A stretch of DNA of 5,050 nucleotides from an uncultured Alistipes sp. (GTDB lineage Bacteria > Bacteroidota > Bacteroidia > Bacteroidales > Rikenellaceae): the NCBI GenBank assembly GCA_947174575.1, contig CAMWJM010000110.1, positions 1 through 5,050 on the forward strand, given 5' to 3'. Position 1 is the stretch's first letter, and each line of letters starts with the position of its first letter. Below, piece by piece: positions 1 through 5,050 of this stretch. The position numbers and the translations under genes are program-made. Under the pieces are notes generated by a model. That model had not been told where the DNA came from and searched no databases. It saw only the letters and a program-made list of their open reading frames with translations.

Positions 1-372
1 TTTGTCCGTGGCTATGCGCAGCAACGCATGGATACATTCGTTCTTCTCGCCGGATGTATAGGCCTGCACGAACTCCCAGCCGCGACCGGTCATGTAGTTG
101 AGAGCCTGGATGCCCGAGTTGAAGAGCAGATCGTTCCCCTCGCCGTCGGTCAGCACGTTGTATCTCCAGTAGTCGGTTTCCTGCCCGAAATCGAACGCTA
201 CCGGAGCGCCCCAGGGGTTGGGCAGATGGTGGTAGATGATTTCGCAGTAGAGATACTCGGGTACGGCGACCGGCTGCTGTGCCGGGTTGAATTCGTCCGA
301 GGGTGCCTGCGCATGCGTCGGCAAGGCGAAGCTGCACAGGAGCAGCAGAAATAACGGGAACCGGTTTTTCAT
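1..372 (-). CDS. Small secreted protein of unknown function (3' end missing)
   Basis: Reading right to left from ATG at 372, the frame stays open for 124 codons and leaves the window at base 1, so the C-terminus is missing. The N-terminus is a clear signal peptide: Lys and Arg at residues 2-4, a Leu/Phe-rich core at about 5-17, then Pro-Thr-His-Ala-Gln. Cleavage is likely after Ala21, leaving Gln22 as the first mature residue. Cys13 lies inside the hydrophobic core and is not in a convincing lipobox, so I favour a periplasmic or secreted protein over a lipoprotein. The mature part has a YLYCEI strand, a DFGQ segment, and near residues 92-108 a run FNSGIQALNYMTGRGWEFVQ. That run resembles the 'LNxxGxxGWEfV' pattern of DUF4177-like small domains, but the link is by motif only. 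The start lies 9 nt after the dCMP deaminase stop, so it is probably the third gene of the secA operon. I cannot assign a function. Confidence 0.8.
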   Translation of the reverse strand, partial: MKNRFPLFLLLLCSFALPTHAQAPSDEFNPAQQPVAVPEYLYCEIIYHHLPNPWGAPVAFDFGQETDYWRYNVLTDGEGNDLLFNSGIQALNYMTGRGWEFVQAYTSGEKNECIHALLRIATDK

Positions 373-381
373 AGGCTTTCT

Positions 382-816
382 CTATTCGTCGGGTTCGCAT
401 TGCACGCACTCGATGCCCACTTTGCGCAGGAGGGCGAGACCCTCCTCCGAACGGTAATCCTCGTGGTAGACCACGCGCCGGATACCGGCTTGAATGATGA
501 GCTTCGAGCACTCCAAACAGGGAGCCGCCGTGATGTAGAGCGTCGAACCGTCGCAGTTGTTGGCGCTCTTGGCCACCTTCGTGATGGCGTTGGCTTCGGC
601 GTGGAGCACATAGGGCTTGGTCTTGCCCGTCTCGTCCTCGCAGATGTTTTCGAAACCCGAGGGGGTGCCGTTGTAGCCGTCCGAGATGATCATCTTATCC
701 TTGACGATCAAAGCCCCCACCTTGCGGCGCACGCAGTAGGAGTTCTCGGCCCAGATGCGCGCCATGCGCAGGTAGCGCATGTCTAACTGCCGCTGTTTTT
801 CTTCGTTGTAACCCAC
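382..816 (-). CDS. dCMP deaminase (zinc-dependent cytidine/deoxycytidylate deaminase family, ComEB-like)
   Basis: The 144-aa product should deaminate dCMP to dUMP, feeding thymidylate synthesis in the cytoplasm. The catalytic zinc site is complete: HAEANAI gives His72 and the proton-shuttling Glu74, and PCLEC gives Cys100 and Cys103. GYNGTPSGF (residues 47-55) is the conserved loop of the dCMP deaminase branch. Cys28 and Cys59 sit where phage T4 dCMP deaminase has cysteines of a second, structural zinc site; that match is from memory of the family. I chose GTG at 816 as the start. The next in-frame ATG (780) would remove the KQRQLD segment, which relatives keep ahead of the MRYLRMARIW block. 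The GTG also has AAGGGA 6 nt upstream. Only one base separates it from the secA stop, so translation is probably coupled to secA. The reading frame stays open further upstream inside secA, but that part is an out-of-frame shadow. Length is normal for the family. Confidence 0.93.
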   Translation of the reverse strand: MGYNEEKQRQLDMRYLRMARIWAENSYCVRRKVGALIVKDKMIISDGYNGTPSGFENICEDETGKTKPYVLHAEANAITKVAKSANNCDGSTLYITAAPCLECSKLIIQAGIRRVVYHEDYRSEEGLALLRKVGIECVQCEPDE

Positions 817-817
817 T

Positions 818-4111
<3,294 letters not shown>

Positions 4112-4151
4112 AGTTCGTTCGTTGTTTGCAGCGGTGTGTCGAAATATCTTA

Positions 4152-4183
4152 CAAATGTAGTGATTTTCTTTCGAATCGGCAAA
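4152..4183 (-). promoter_or_regulatory. Promoter of the secA operon (Bacteroidota type)
   Basis: On the minus strand a TTTG -33 element (4180-4183) is followed after 20 nt by TACATTTG (4152-4159). This matches the Bacteroidota -7 consensus TAnnTTTG. Transcription should begin near 4145, giving a leader of about 35 nt before the secA ATG at 4111. That leader has no strong Shine-Dalgarno sequence. Confidence 0.75.
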
Positions 4184-4244
4184 TGCGCACCGCTACAATT
4201 TCGTGCCGGTTCTGCCGCGGCGGCATGGAGCGCGTCGGAAGTGT

Positions 4245-4266
4245 CCGAAAAAATCGGGGTTTTCGG
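4245..4266. repeat. Short inverted repeat in the divergent intergenic region
   Basis: CCGAAAA (4245-4251) and TTTTCGG (4260-4266) are perfect 7-bp inverted repeats with an 8-nt spacer. They lie between the two divergent promoters, about 45 bp upstream of the riboswitch promoter element. This could be an operator or chance AT-rich symmetry. Nothing else in 4184-4309 is recognisable apart from the small GC palindrome TGCCG-cgg-CGGCA at 4213-4225. Confidence 0.25.
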
Positions 4267-4309
4267 CAAAAAAGATCGGGTGTCATGCTCGGAAAAGCGG
4301 AAGAATTCC

Positions 4310-4317
4310 TATCTTTG
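4310..4317 (+). promoter_or_regulatory. -7 promoter element of the B12-riboswitch transcript
   Basis: TATCTTTG fits the Bacteroidota TAnnTTTG consensus and ends 5 nt before the first paired base of the riboswitch, which is where a start point for this leader would be expected. There is no good TTTG -33 element at the usual distance (4284-4291 reads CATGCTCG), so the promoter may be weak or helped by an activator. Confidence 0.6.
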
Positions 4318-4322
4318 TCGCA

Positions 4323-4493
4323 GATTTGGTGCCTGCCTCTCCTGTCGGGGGAGGGGGTGAAAAGGGAATCGGGTGCAAGTCCCGAACAGTCCCGCTGCTG
4401 TGAAGCTCACCGGATGTTCCGACATCTCTGCCACTGACCCCGCGGGGTCGGGAAGGCTTCGGAACCCGAGCAAGTCAGAAGACCTGCCAGATC
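4323..4493 (+). promoter_or_regulatory. Cobalamin (adenosylcobalamin-type) riboswitch aptamer
   Basis: The RNA senses a B12 coenzyme and normally lowers expression of the downstream gene when B12 is plentiful. The conserved core is present in order: GGGAATCGGGTGCAAGTCCC (4364-4383), then CAGTCCCGCTGCTGTGAAG (4387-4405), and the B12 box AAGTCAGAAGACCTGCC at 4472-4488. P1 closes the domain by pairing 4323-4329 with 4487-4493, seven pairs including one G-U. Two peripheral hairpins are visible between the core halves: GATGT-tccg-ACATC (4413-4426) and GACCC-cgcg-GGGTC (4436-4449). It sits directly after a plus-strand -7 element. The only downstream gene in the window is the unrecognised CDS at 4734. 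I cannot tell adenosyl- from methyl- or hydroxocobalamin preference by eye; the long peripheral region favours the larger class I type. Confidence 0.93.
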
Positions 4494-4498
4494 GATTC

Positions 4499-4518
4499 GA
4501 TGTCGGAAGACCCCGCGG
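4499..4518 (+). promoter_or_regulatory. Putative switching segment complementary to the riboswitch aptamer
   Basis: Six nt after P1, two adjacent 10-nt blocks are each perfectly complementary to part of the aptamer. GATGTCGGAA (4499-4508) matches 4417-4426, and GACCCCGCGG (4509-4518) matches 4440-4449. The second block is also a direct copy of 4436-4445. The two pairings cross, so they would be alternatives or a pseudoknot. Either would break an aptamer hairpin. This is what an expression platform could use to switch between folds, but the function is inferred. Confidence 0.4.
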
Positions 4519-4554
4519 ATTGGGTGTCCGGTTTCGGTAAGGTATTGCTTTTAC

Positions 4555-4576
4555 ATGTTATTGCAATGTTATTGCA
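4555..4576 (+). repeat. Perfect 11-bp tandem repeat in the riboswitch leader
   Basis: ATGTTATTGCA occurs twice with no gap (4555-4565 and 4566-4576). Each copy supplies an ATG, in two different frames. The first opens a 29-codon frame ending at 4644. The second is in frame with the CDS at 4734. The repeat is AT-rich compared with its surroundings and may be a recent slippage product or a binding site. Confidence 0.85.
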
Positions 4577-4639
4577 GGCTTGTCCGTCGAGGGCCGCTCC
4601 GTTGCGGAGAGGGGTTTCTCTTCGTCGCGCATGCCTGCA
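4573..4639 (+). repeat. Branched inverted repeat in the leader RNA
   Basis: TGCAGGC (4573-4579) pairs with GCCTGCA (4633-4639) and encloses a tight hairpin CTCCG-ttg-CGGAG (4597-4609). The segment could fold as an independent domain between the switching segment and the terminator. No known RNA family is recognised. Confidence 0.35.
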
Positions 4640-4645
4640 GTTGAG

Positions 4646-4721
4646 AAAAGGTGCGGCGGAGAAAAAGACCCGTTACTGCCATAACACGTCTCGAAGATTA
4701 GTGAGCCGCCGCACCTTTTTT
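4646..4721 (+). terminator. Intrinsic terminator / attenuator before the B12-controlled gene
   Basis: A perfect 14-bp stem pairs AAAAGGTGCGGCGG (4646-4659) with CCGCCGCACCTTTT (4706-4719), and a run of six T at 4716-4721 follows the GC part. The loop is unusually long (46 nt). It contains its own imperfect hairpin, AGAC..GTTA (4666-4675) with TAAC..GTCT (4682-4691). Only 12 nt separate the T run from the ATG at 4734, which leaves no room for a promoter after it. Transcription of the next gene must therefore read through. An attenuator controlled by the upstream riboswitch is the natural reading. Confidence 0.75.
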
Positions 4722-4733
4722 ATCGGGAAGCCT

Positions 4734-5050
4734 ATGAAGATACTTCTGTACGGAGTTCCGGACGGAGCGATCGTTCGCATCGCCGTTCGCTACGGATTCC
4801 GGGTGACCGGTTCGCTCGACGAGGAGGTCGGGACATCCGACATCCTGGTGCCGATACGTTCGGTTCGGTCGTCTGCCGGATTGCTGTCGCTCTACGATAC
4901 GCTGATCGTCCGTGAGGCTGAAATCGATGCCGTGGTCGTCTGCGGTACCGGAAACGACGAAATCGAGAGTACGATACGTTATGGCGCGTCGCCGGGAAAA
5001 CTGTTCTCGTTGTGTGTCGATGCCGACCTCGAAACGCTGGAGTATGAACT
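4734..5050 (+). CDS. Unrecognised alpha/beta (Rossmann-like) protein under a B12 riboswitch (3' end missing)
   Basis: From ATG at 4734 the frame is open for 105 codons to the window edge, so only the N-terminal part is seen. It begins MKILLYGVPDG, a hydrophobic beta strand followed by a glycine turn like the start of a nucleotide-binding fold. Further strands are DILVPI (residues 36-41) and DAVVVCGTG (about 65-73), followed by a helix and a GASPGKLFSL turn-strand near 83-92. There is no signal peptide or membrane segment, so it should be cytoplasmic. The pattern 'hydrophobic strand, EIxxxIRxG, KxFSL' is like Rossmann-like domains in sugar- or CoA-binding enzymes, but I cannot name a family. 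The frame is also open upstream, back past ATG at 4566. I chose 4734 because the upstream codons give an Arg-rich, unnatural sequence and lie in the terminator stem. GGGAAG just before the ATG is a weak ribosome site. It is presumably co-transcribed with the B12 riboswitch and controlled by it. Confidence 0.75.
   Translation, partial: MKILLYGVPDGAIVRIAVRYGFRVTGSLDEEVGTSDILVPIRSVRSSAGLLSLYDTLIVREAEIDAVVVCGTGNDEIESTIRYGASPGKLFSLCVDADLETLEYE

Noticed and set aside
366..381. Same sequence AAGCCTATGAA around the starts at 372 (minus) and 4734 (plus)
   Set aside because: Eleven matching bases that include the ATG, between unrelated genes, are most simply chance.
4126..4437. Plus-strand frames across the divergent promoter region and riboswitch
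   Set aside because: They overlap the secA promoter and the aptamer core, and their translations are Arg/Ser/Cys-rich without family character.
4555..4644. 29-aa leader peptide starting at 4555
   Set aside because: Possible but unsupported: no clear ribosome site, unremarkable composition apart from four cysteines, and a start created by a tandem repeat. Kept only as part of a finding.
4566..4733. N-terminal extension of the right-hand CDS to ATG 4566
   Set aside because: The frame is open, but the 56 extra codons are Arg-rich, run through the branched repeat and the terminator stem, and lead into a natural start (MKILLYGVPDG) at 4734.

Overview
The window comes from a GC-rich member of the Bacteroidota, most likely Bacteroidales. 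Three things point there. Both visible promoters use the Bacteroidota -7 element TAnnTTTG. SecA is the long (1097 aa) Bacteroidota form with extra N-terminal segments. The start regions have weak or unusual Shine-Dalgarno sequences. An Alistipes/Rikenellaceae-like source would fit the base composition, but that is a guess from style and not a demonstrated assignment.

Left and centre (1-4183, minus strand): a compact operon read right to left. A good Bacteroidota promoter (TTTG, 20 nt, TACATTTG) drives secA, the ATPase motor of the Sec preprotein translocase. One base after the secA stop, a dCMP deaminase gene begins with GTG. Nine bases after its stop begins a small secreted protein that runs off the left edge. 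The three are probably co-transcribed. Their functions (export, pyrimidine nucleotide supply, an unknown envelope protein) do not form one pathway.

Right (4184-5050, plus strand): a divergent unit. A TAnnTTTG promoter element lies about 6 nt before a well-conserved cobalamin (B12) riboswitch at 4323-4493. The riboswitch is followed by a structured leader of about 240 nt. This holds a 20-nt segment complementary to two arms of the aptamer, a perfect 11-bp tandem repeat, a branched inverted repeat, and a strong intrinsic terminator that ends 12 nt before the next start codon. The gene that follows (4734 to the right edge) looks like a cytoplasmic alpha/beta (Rossmann-like) protein. I do not recognise it, and it is not an obvious B12 transport or biosynthesis gene.

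The layout suggests that B12 binding controls read-through of the terminator into this gene. The B12-controlled leader and its unidentified target are the part of the window most worth a second look. The secA operon is ordinary. I see no mobile element, CRISPR array, tRNA or rRNA.
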